A stretch of DNA of 54,772 nt. It comes from Spirochaetota bacterium (GTDB lineage Bacteria > Spirochaetota > Spirochaetia > JABEVK01). The DNA is taken from contig JAIFLN010000047.1 of NCBI GenBank assembly GCA_020049045.1, positions 1 through 54,772 on the forward strand, read 5' to 3'. Position numbers and translations under genes: made by a program. The notes below the pieces were generated by a model, which saw only the letters and a program-made list of their open reading frames with translations, did not search any database and was not told the origin of the DNA. Each line of letters opens with the position of its first letter. The stretch's first letter is position 1. Below are positions 16,712-23,981 of this stretch, piece by piece.

Positions 16712-16733
16712 CCCCTTTGTTGGTTCCCCCTCT

Positions 16734-16751
16734 AACTGTTTTTTTACAGTT
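16734..16751. repeat. Inverted repeat AACTGT-N6-ACAGTT
   Basis: Perfect 6-bp arms flank a loop of six Ts, 51 bases before the exporter start. It could be an RNA hairpin in the leader or a binding site for a dimeric regulator; the T-run is inside the loop, so it is not a terminator. Confidence 0.5.
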
Positions 16752-16802
16752 GGTCTGTCCACTTCGGACTAGTGTTGCTTTTCCCCCTGGGAGATTGTTT
16801 CC

Positions 16803-18599
16803 ATGCACCATCGTCCTTCCCTCGCGACCCCTCTTTTGAAGGGGAACCGGGCTTTGTATCTGCTTGCCCTGGCTGCTGCGGCCTTGGGAACGCTGTTTTC
16901 GTATCTGCCACCCCTGTTTCTCAGGTCCATTATCGATTCTGGCCTGGGAGGGGCACCCTGGACCCTTCCCGCTCCGCTGGCGTCGGTAGGGGCTTCTTTG
17001 GCCGGTCTTTTCACCGCTTCTGTCTTCGCCGCCGGGTTCAGTTTTGCTGCCAGCTTCGGCACCCAAAGATCTGCCGAAGGGATGGCGCGAGCCCTGCGGC
17101 AGAAACTGTTCGGTCATATCCAGCTGCTCCCCTTCGAAGAGTTGTCCAAAGCTCCTACTGGTGATTGGGTTCAGCGCTGCACCAGCGATGTCGACACCCT
17201 CAGGCGTTTAGCGGCCCTTCAGTTTCCGGAACTGGTCAATAATATCTTGCAGGCAGCGTGGGCACTCCCTATTTTATTTTCGATTCATTCGGAGCTGGCG
17301 CTCTTTGCCATTCCATTGTTGCCGGTGGTCCTCGGGTTTTCGCTGTACTTCTTTACCCAGGTCCAGAAAGCCTTCAAAGAAAGCGATGAATCAGAGGGCA
17401 GATTGTCGGGTGTTCTTCAAGAGAATGTGACCGGGGTACGGGTGGTGAAGGCCTTTGCCCGGCAGGAATATGAAATCGAGCGGTTCGGTAAAGAAAATGC
17501 CCACTATCGCAAGGTGACCCGCAAGCTCATCAATCTGTTTGCTTTTTACTGGGGCACGGTCAACTTTCTTTCCATGGTTCAAATGGGCCTCGTTCTGACG
17601 GCCGGGGTGGTCTTCGTTCAGCAGGGTAAGGCGACGGTGGGGACGGTGGTCATGTTTTTGACCATGACCGGAATGCTGGTCTGGCCCATCCGGCAGCTGG
17701 GCAGAGTCTTGACCGACTTGGGCAAGGCGAAGGTGAGTTGGGGCCGCATCCGGGAAATTCTTGATAAGCCCACCGAGGATCTGGGGGCCCCGCTGGTCCC
17801 TGCCTACCCGTGGAGAGGAAAGGTTGAGTTTCGAGGTGTCTCGGTGAACCGGGAGGGACGCAGTCTCCTTGCGAACTTGACGTTCACGTTGGAAGCAGGA
17901 ACCACGGCAGCGCTGTTGGGTCCAACCGGGAGCGGCAAGAGCACTCTGGTGCATCTGCTGGCCGGATTGCTCGACTATGAAGGAGAGATCTTGCTCGACG
18001 GAAGGGAACTGCGGTCCATCCCCAAAGGCGAGCTGCGCCAGCAGGTAGGGCTGGTTCTCCAAGAGCCTTATCTGTTCGCCAAGACCATCGGTGAGAACAT
18101 CGGACTTGCACACGGAGACGTCAGACCGGAAGAAATTGTTGCAGCGGCAAGAATTGCCCAGTTTCATGAAGGCATTGAGGGGTTCCCCCACGGGTATGAG
18201 ACTCTGCTGGGGGAACGGGGAGTGACCTTGTCTGGTGGCCAGCGTCAGAGGACAGCCATCAGCCAAATGCTGCTGCGACCCCGTCCGGTACTGGTTTTTG
18301 ACGATTCTCTGTCGGCGGTTGACAACCACACGGATGCCCAGATCCGGCGGTCGCTTCGCGACCGCTCAGAGAATGCCAAAAGGCATTCTCCAGAGCTGCT
18401 TGTAGGGACTGTTATTTTGATTTCGCATCGCCTGTCCACGCTCGCCCAGGCAGATGTCATTTTGGTCCTCGAGAAGGGACGGCTGGTACAACGGGGCAGC
18501 CACCGCGAACTGGTGGCCGTCGAAGGGCTCTACCGGCGCATGGCGGAACTGCAGAACGCCTTGAAGCGGGAATGGGCCACGGAAGGAGAGGAAATATAA
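16803..18599 (+). CDS. ABC exporter half-transporter A (degenerate-site subunit)
   Basis: A type IV ABC exporter half: an N-terminal six-helix membrane domain (about 1-310) and an ATP-binding domain with Walker A GPTGSGKST, signature LSGGQRQR, and Walker B VLVFDDSLSAVD. The catalytic Glu after Walker B is replaced by Asp (DDS), as in the degenerate subunit of heterodimeric exporters such as BmrC, LmrC and TM287. The partner gene overlaps its stop codon (TAATG). 598 residues is normal. A ribosome site (GGGAG) lies 9 bases before the ATG. The substrate is unknown; lipids, peptides or drugs are all possible. Confidence 0.92.
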   Translation: MHHRPSLATPLLKGNRALYLLALAAAALGTLFSYLPPLFLRSIIDSGLGGAPWTLPAPLASVGASLAGLFTASVFAAGFSFAASFGTQRSAEGMARALRQKLFGHIQLLPFEELSKAPTGDWVQRCTSDVDTLRRLAALQFPELVNNILQAAWALPILFSIHSELALFAIPLLPVVLGFSLYFFTQVQKAFKESDESEGRLSGVLQENVTGVRVVKAFARQEYEIERFGKENAHYRKVTRKLINLFAFYWGTVNFLSMVQMGLVLTAGVVFVQQGKATVGTVVMFLTMTGMLVWPIRQLGRVLTDLGKAKVSWGRIREILDKPTEDLGAPLVPAYPWRGKVEFRGVSVNREGRSLLANLTFTLEAGTTAALLGPTGSGKSTLVHLLAGLLDYEGEILLDGRELRSIPKGELRQQVGLVLQEPYLFAKTIGENIGLAHGDVRPEEIVAAARIAQFHEGIEGFPHGYETLLGERGVTLSGGQRQRTAISQMLLRPRPVLVFDDSLSAVDNHTDAQIRRSLRDRSENAKRHSPELLVGTVILISHRLSTLAQADVILVLEKGRLVQRGSHRELVAVEGLYRRMAELQNALKREWATEGEEI

Positions 18600-20404
18600 T
18601 GCGCTGGGAAGAAGAAGAGTTCCAAAAAAAATGGGATATGGGTCTGTGGCGGAGGCTCCTGAAATTCGCCAAGCCCTACACCTGGGATTTTGCAGTCCTA
18701 GCGTTGGTCATGCTCTGTGTCGGCTCTATCGACGCCGTGTTTCCACTGATGACAAAGATAGCCGTCGACCAGTTCATGACACCAGGGGTTGAGGTAGGGT
18801 TGGCAGGCTTTGCGCTCACCTACTTGGGAATTGCTGTCACTCAGGCCTTGTTGGTTTGGTTTCTCATCTGGCAGGCTGGACGGATTGAGCAGGGGCTGAT
18901 CCACGATTTAAGGCGGGCAGGGTTTGATCGTTTGCAGAAACTGTCGTTCTCCTATTTTGACCGCACTCCCGGGGGGTGGATTCTCACCCGGCTGACCAGC
19001 GACGCCAACCGGCTGGGAGAAACCATCAGCTGGGGTCTGGTCGATATGATCTGGGGTGCCAGCCTGATGATCGCCATCATCACGGCCATGTTGATTCTCG
19101 ACTGGCGGCTGGGACTGATCACGCTGTTGGTCGTCCCCCCCCTGGCCTGGGTCAGTGTGTATTTTCAGGGTAAAATGCTGGTCTGGTACCGTAAGGTCAA
19201 AAAACTGGGGTCTGAACTATCGGCTGCCTTCAGCGAAGGGATTCAGGGGGCCCGTTCCGCCAAGGTCTTGAGCCGCGAAGAAGGAAACAAGCAGGAGTTC
19301 CACTACAAGGCTGGACGCCTGAGAGACTCTGCCGTCCGATCGGCCTGGTTCAGTGCGCTGTATCTGCCCATGGTTCTCACCCTGGGAAGCCTAGGCACGG
19401 TGCTGGCCCTGGGTTTTGGTACCCCGATGGCGGTAGCCGGTACCCTCACAGTGGGAACTTTGGTGGCCTTTGCGGCCTACACTGTGCAGTTCTTTGAACC
19501 GGTGAGAGAACTGGCCCGCGTTTTGGGTGAACTTCAGCAGGCACAGACCAGCGCCGAACGGTTGCTCAGTCTGGTAGAGACCGAACCGGAAATTCTCGAT
19601 GCACCGGATTCTGAGGCGGCTTCGGCCGGCCACGAACGGGTATTGGGCCGGGTCACCTTCGACAGTGTCGGTTTTCGGTATGGTGAAGGTCCTTGGATTC
19701 TCCAAGATTTTTACCTCGAGGTGGCACCGGGCACCAGTGTGGCGTTGGTCGGCGAGACAGGGAGCGGCAAGAGCACCATTGTCAACCTGCTCTGCCGATT
19801 CTACGAGCCAACCCAGGGCAAGGTGCTCATCGATGGTGTCGATTATCGCCAGAGGACACAACACTGGCTGCAAAGCCGCTTGGGATACGTTTTGCAGACA
19901 CCACAACTCTTCCGAGGTTCCGTGCGGGACAATATCCGCTACGGAAAACTGCAGGCCACCGATGCGGAAGTTGAGCGTGCAGCGGACCTTGTTTCGGCCA
20001 TGCCATTTATTCTTGACCTGGAAAATGGATTTGACACGGACGTCGGAGAAAGTGGAAATCGTCTCTCTACTGGCCAGAAACAGCTGGTGAGCCTTGCCAG
20101 GGCTGTGCTGGCCGACCCTGCGCTGTTTATCCTCGACGAGGCGACGAGTTCAGTCGACACCGAAACGGAACGGTTGATTCAAGATGCTGTCGAGGTTGTG
20201 CTGAAGGGGAGAACCAGTTTTCTGATCGCCCACCGGTTGAGTACGGTCCGCCGGGCAGACAGAATTCTTCTGCTGGACAAGGGGCGAATTCTGGAAGACG
20301 GAAACCATGAAGCCCTGATGGCCCTGCGGGGGCGGTATTTCGAACTCTACACGGAGCAGTTTCTGGATGAAGAAGAAAAGCATCTGCTGGAGGCCGAAGC
20401 GTGA
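18599..20404 (+). CDS. ABC exporter half-transporter B (catalytic-site subunit)
   Basis: The start at 18599 overlaps the upstream stop and has a ribosome site (GGAAGGAGAGG). The 601-residue product has six membrane helices (about 20-320) and an ATPase domain with Walker A GETGSGKST and a canonical Walker B plus catalytic Glu (LFILDEATSSVD), but a deviant signature LSTGQKQ. In a heterodimer, that deviant signature pairs with the partner's DDS site, giving one inactive and one active ATP site, as in BmrCD/TM287-288-type exporters. Co-translation with subunit A and the following GNAT gene suggests one functional unit. Confidence 0.93.
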   Translation: MRWEEEEFQKKWDMGLWRRLLKFAKPYTWDFAVLALVMLCVGSIDAVFPLMTKIAVDQFMTPGVEVGLAGFALTYLGIAVTQALLVWFLIWQAGRIEQGLIHDLRRAGFDRLQKLSFSYFDRTPGGWILTRLTSDANRLGETISWGLVDMIWGASLMIAIITAMLILDWRLGLITLLVVPPLAWVSVYFQGKMLVWYRKVKKLGSELSAAFSEGIQGARSAKVLSREEGNKQEFHYKAGRLRDSAVRSAWFSALYLPMVLTLGSLGTVLALGFGTPMAVAGTLTVGTLVAFAAYTVQFFEPVRELARVLGELQQAQTSAERLLSLVETEPEILDAPDSEAASAGHERVLGRVTFDSVGFRYGEGPWILQDFYLEVAPGTSVALVGETGSGKSTIVNLLCRFYEPTQGKVLIDGVDYRQRTQHWLQSRLGYVLQTPQLFRGSVRDNIRYGKLQATDAEVERAADLVSAMPFILDLENGFDTDVGESGNRLSTGQKQLVSLARAVLADPALFILDEATSSVDTETERLIQDAVEVVLKGRTSFLIAHRLSTVRRADRILLLDKGRILEDGNHEALMALRGRYFELYTEQFLDEEEKHLLEAEA

Positions 20405-21231
20405 GTTGGGAGGTTTCGGCCTGCCTCTTTCCTGATGCAGAAACCAAAGTTGAGATCGAATCCCTGTCTGGGGAGTACGAACCTGCGTGGTATACGACCT
20501 TGAATTCAGACCAGACCAGACCCGCTTGGTTTCTGGCCCGATCCGAAAGCCGGCTTATAGGATACCTGACGGTTTTTGACCCTTCGGGAACGGCTGCCGA
20601 GGTATCGGCCTTTGTGATTCCTGGCATGAGAGGACGGGGAGTCTTCCGTACCCTGCTGTTGGAGGCCCGCCGAAGGTGGGATGCCCCGGGCCGTAACTGG
20701 CTGCTGGTGGTCGAACGGTCGGATGTCGAGGGTTGCGCTGTGTCTTCCCATTGGGGAAAGCTTGCCTTTACTGAGTCGACTCTGACCTTGGCTGTTCAAA
20801 AAAGGCCAGCTTTTCCCGGGTTTCCGGAAGGGATTACGCTCACCGATGGACGAGCGGACGATCTGGAGGAGGCTTCGGAAGCTTTCCGTCTGGCTAACGG
20901 GGAAGAGGGCCGGGGCCACAGAGATTTTCTGGAACGGATTCTGGTCGACCCGGACCGTCGGTTCCTGGTGTTGCGAGAGGCCTCTGCGGTCGTTGGTGTC
21001 GGCTGTTTGCACCAGGATAACGGCAAGACCATGGTCCATGGCTTGGTGATCCGACCCGATCGCCAGGGGCGCGGGTTAGGCCGCCTGCTCGTCCAGGCCC
21101 TGCTGGACCAGGGAGCTCCGGGAACTGACGAGTTCTTGATCGAGGTGGATTCCACCAACACCCGCGCAGAGAACCTGTATCGCAGCTTGGGTTTCACCGA
21201 TCAACGGGTCACCGACTACTACGAGGTTTGA
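20401..21231 (+). CDS. Tandem GNAT-domain N-acetyltransferase
   Basis: It starts with GTG overlapping the exporter stop (GTGA), so it belongs to the exporter operon. The 276-residue product has two GNAT folds: an N-terminal one (about 1-130, with SAFVIPGMRGRGVFRTLLLE as the acetyl-CoA loop) and a C-terminal one (about 140-276, with GLVIRPDRQGRGLGRLLVQA and the YRSLGF end). Tandem GNATs include mycothiol synthase and some antibiotic acetyltransferases; the substrate here is unknown. Linkage to an exporter suggests modification of the same compound or of a toxic amine. The stop lies 3 bases from the convergent DUF4403 gene. Confidence 0.85.
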   Translation: MSWEVSACLFPDAETKVEIESLSGEYEPAWYTTLNSDQTRPAWFLARSESRLIGYLTVFDPSGTAAEVSAFVIPGMRGRGVFRTLLLEARRRWDAPGRNWLLVVERSDVEGCAVSSHWGKLAFTESTLTLAVQKRPAFPGFPEGITLTDGRADDLEEASEAFRLANGEEGRGHRDFLERILVDPDRRFLVLREASAVVGVGCLHQDNGKTMVHGLVIRPDRQGRGLGRLLVQALLDQGAPGTDEFLIEVDSTNTRAENLYRSLGFTDQRVTDYYEV

Positions 21232-21234
21232 CGG

Positions 21235-22659
21235 TTAGGGGAGATACGTGACTACGGCATTGCCTTCGATACGGACCAGCACTTCGACCCCTCGTTCGGT
21301 CAAGGCAAAGTCAACGACATCCCAGCGATCGAAACCAACGCTCAGAGAAAGGTGAGGAGCCACCGTCAGGGTGGATAGGCTGGAACTTGCCTGTTCCTTC
21401 AGTTGGTTCAGTTCAGGCCCCAGATCCCACACAAAGTGTTTCTCCCATTCTTTCACCCAAGAGCCTGCGAGCAGCCAACCGGCAGTTTTGGTCAGGTAGT
21501 CCTTGGTCTTTAGTTCCAAGGCTGTTTCTGTCAGCCTCAGGGTACGGGTCAGCGGGTCCCAAACCGGGCGCGCCCCTAACCAGAGAACGGCGTCGACCTT
21601 GGTGCCCGGCCAAGGGGGTGTCAACTGCCCTTCAACACGAAACAGAACTCGATCTCCGTCGGTGAAAATCTCCAGCCCTTGAACGTTCAACCGGCCGCCT
21701 GACCCCACATTCCACTCGCCACCCGATAAAACCTTGTCTCTGATCGTTTGTGAGAGCTGGTTCCACGGTAGTGCAACGGGAAGATTGAGCAGAAGGCGGG
21801 AAGTTCTCGCAACAGAACTTTGAACGGCCGGGAGAACAAGCTTTGCTACCGAAGGCCGGGGGCCGAGAGTCAGCGTGGGACGGGTTGTCAGTGTCAGATC
21901 AACGGAAAGATAATCGGAGGAGGTTGTTAATGGACCCAAGGCGACACTTTGTGGACCTAGGTTCAACCAAAGATTTCCCTCAGCGGAAAGTGACCGGGGT
22001 TCTTGAAGATCCCGCCAGGCTGCCTCTGCTGTCGGCTTCAGATCGAGGGTGGACAACCGTTTTGCCAGCTCTTGATTGAGTTTGTCCAGCGAAGGTTTCA
22101 AGGCTTCCCGAACCGGCCCGACGATGCTGATGGTCTCTCCGAAGAAATTACCGTCCCAGGCTATACCGATAGGGACCTCTGCCCGGCGCACCTCCAGATA
22201 CATCTGTGTTTTGGCAGCCAGCTTCCAATCGGTGCCGAGGGTGAGCTCGGCTTCTACTCCGGCATCGGCTTCCACTTCGGAAACAATGTCTCCGGGTAAA
22301 GTATCCCACCGTGCCGAAAGATCACCGGTCAGACTGGTTGTCACTCGAATTCGGGAGCCTTCAAACCCCAGTTTCAAAGGACTGCGTTTCAAATCATACG
22401 TCCACCAGTAGTGCCAGTCGTGTTTCATAAACCAGGCCGTGAGCGTTCGTTTTCCCGAACCCTCTCCCTTGATCGTCAGGGGAACAGCACCTTCTGTCCA
22501 GCTTTTCACCTGTGCTTGTGGTACCCGCAACGGAACGACCAGCGTTGATTCAGGAGTATCCCAGGTATGCGGGGTTGCCGGTCGCCGGATCGGTGCCGGT
22601 GCCTGCAATGCCGTACAGGAAACCATAAGGAGAGCCAGACCCAGAAGAGGCCTAATCAT
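21235..22659 (-). CDS. DUF4403-type lipoprotein
   Basis: The first residues form a lipoprotein signal (MIRPLLGLALLMVSC, lipid-modified Cys at 15). The rest of the 474-residue protein is beta-rich with repeated strand pairs such as LTTRPTLTLGPRP and LSLSVGFDRWDVVDFAL, which I associate with DUF4403, a family with a TULIP/SMP-like or BPI-like elongated fold. A role in lipid transfer is speculative. It overlaps the upstream FAD-subunit gene by 8 bases and is the last gene of the NusG-headed operon. The family assignment is by pattern. Confidence 0.72.
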   Translation of the reverse strand: MIRPLLGLALLMVSCTALQAPAPIRRPATPHTWDTPESTLVVPLRVPQAQVKSWTEGAVPLTIKGEGSGKRTLTAWFMKHDWHYWWTYDLKRSPLKLGFEGSRIRVTTSLTGDLSARWDTLPGDIVSEVEADAGVEAELTLGTDWKLAAKTQMYLEVRRAEVPIGIAWDGNFFGETISIVGPVREALKPSLDKLNQELAKRLSTLDLKPTAEAAWRDLQEPRSLSAEGNLWLNLGPQSVALGPLTTSSDYLSVDLTLTTRPTLTLGPRPSVAKLVLPAVQSSVARTSRLLLNLPVALPWNQLSQTIRDKVLSGGEWNVGSGGRLNVQGLEIFTDGDRVLFRVEGQLTPPWPGTKVDAVLWLGARPVWDPLTRTLRLTETALELKTKDYLTKTAGWLLAGSWVKEWEKHFVWDLGPELNQLKEQASSSLSTLTVAPHLSLSVGFDRWDVVDFALTERGVEVLVRIEGNAVVTYLP

Positions 22660-23515
22660 CGTCCAGTCTCGTCAGAATCCAGCGCATCATATGAAGAACC
22701 CTATCGCGTTGGAAAATGCTGGCAGGAACGGGAAGCTGGTTCAAAGCTTCGTCAACGCGCTCCTGCGCCTGGCTTCTCACCCGGTGCGGCAGTGGGAGCC
22801 GCTGTCCAGCCAGTTCAGCTTCCAGACTCTGGATGCGGATCAAGCCGCTGTGCGGCAGATGAAAGGACAGCCTCAGGGCTTCCAGCTGACCGTTTTTAGG
22901 GCGTGCCAGGCCCATCATGGCTAAACGTTCGTCCCAGGGGGTCCGAATGTTTCCAATTTTTTGGTAGAACGTCTGGGGCCAGTCTTCCTGTGGAATTCGA
23001 ACCCGTGTCAGAATTTCTCCTGGTGCCAGCGCTACCCGCCCTTCTTCGGCGACCTGTTGAGTGGTCAGCCATCGGCTGCCCCGCAAGTTGCGGATTTCAA
23101 ATTGCGCCCCCAGCAGGTGCAAGGCAGGGAACAGATCACCCAAAATCCCTTTCTGGCAAACGTTACCGGCCAAGGTAGCCAGATTGCGGAGGGCCGAGGT
23201 GCCAATCACCCGGGCGGCTTCCTTCAATATGGAAGGAACCCATGGGCCTCCCACCGACAGAAGCTGGTTGAGCGAGAGAGTCCCTCCCAGATCCAGAGAA
23301 CGTTCACCATAGGTGATTCTTCTGAGGTCCTCGGCCAGATGAAGAGACAAGGTCACGGGAGGCAGCATGATTGAGGTGGTAAGGTGTTCCGTATGCCAGG
23401 CCGTTCCTCCGGCAAACAACTGCGCCTGCGGGTTGGGAACAAAGAGGGCAAGAGCTTCGGCAAGACTGCGGGGGCTGTAAACCAGCGGAGGAGGGCCTTC
23501 AACGGCGACCGACAC
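22652..23515 (-). CDS. Molybdenum-hydroxylase-like complex, FAD subunit
   Basis: The start is GTG at 23515, with ribosome site AAGGAGG six bases upstream. Longer in-frame starts would run deep into the preceding gene. The 287-residue product matches the FAD-binding subunit of xanthine dehydrogenase/CO dehydrogenase families: YSPRSLAEALAL at the N-terminus, the first FAD loop LFAGGTAW, the second loop ATLAGNVCQKGILGDLFPAL, and a CO-dehydrogenase flavoprotein C-terminal domain. Flavin-binding motifs look intact. It overlaps the 2Fe-2S gene by 17 bases. Confidence 0.88.
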   Translation of the reverse strand: MSVAVEGPPPLVYSPRSLAEALALFVPNPQAQLFAGGTAWHTEHLTTSIMLPPVTLSLHLAEDLRRITYGERSLDLGGTLSLNQLLSVGGPWVPSILKEAARVIGTSALRNLATLAGNVCQKGILGDLFPALHLLGAQFEIRNLRGSRWLTTQQVAEEGRVALAPGEILTRVRIPQEDWPQTFYQKIGNIRTPWDERLAMMGLARPKNGQLEALRLSFHLPHSGLIRIQSLEAELAGQRLPLPHRVRSQAQERVDEALNQLPVPASIFQRDRVLHMMRWILTRLDDD

Positions 23516-23981
23516 GGACAGCCTCCTTTCGTTCCAGCCAACGGGCGGCCCCGCGCTCAAGAACCGGTCGGCTACCACAGCGGCAGGGAATTTCTCCGAT
23601 GACCATGCGGCATTCCTCTTTTCCCGCCTGAGGGAAAAGCTCGAGATAACTGAACAGGTGGAAAATCTGGACGTCGGTGCATTCCGCACACTCAACCAAA
23701 CCTTCCTCATCGAGGATCAGACGAAATTGACGGTATTCATCAGTTTGGCTGAATCCTTCCGGGGTAACGACTTCTCTTTGCTTAACCTGGAAAAAAGGAA
23801 CAAGGCACGAGGGAACTTCTTTTGAATCGAGCACCACATGACAACGGCCGCAGGTGCCCTTCCGGCAGTTGGTTTTCTCTTGGAAAACGCCGGCTTCCCT
23901 CTGGAGAACGGTGAAGAGACTTTCGCGGGTATCCCCGTCGAGGGTGACGTCGTCACCGTTCAGAATCAAAGGAAGCTTCAT
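23499..23981 (-). CDS. Molybdenum-hydroxylase-like complex, [2Fe-2S] subunit
   Basis: The 160-residue product has a plant-ferredoxin-type cluster (C39, C44, C47, C59 in CRKGTCGRC and downstream). A second cluster domain follows with C98, C101, C133 and C135 (CAEC and CRC), the pattern of the small subunit of xanthine dehydrogenase-type enzymes. All eight cysteine ligands are present, so electron transfer from the large subunit to FAD is plausible. The 29-base overlap with the large-subunit gene and 17-base overlap with the FAD gene show tight coupling. Confidence 0.88.
   Translation of the reverse strand: MKLPLILNGDDVTLDGDTRESLFTVLQREAGVFQEKTNCRKGTCGRCHVVLDSKEVPSCLVPFFQVKQREVVTPEGFSQTDEYRQFRLILDEEGLVECAECTDVQIFHLFSYLELFPQAGKEECRMVIGEIPCRCGSRPVLERGAARWLERKEAVRVGRR

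Noticed and set aside
16734-16751. AACTGT/ACAGTT hairpin as an intrinsic terminator
   Set aside because: The Ts are in the loop, not after the stem, and the stem is AT-rich; it is kept only as an inverted repeat.
17391-18329. Minus-strand open frame (312 codons) opposite the first exporter gene
   Set aside because: Shadow frame with Gln/His-rich composition; the sense gene has full ABC motifs.
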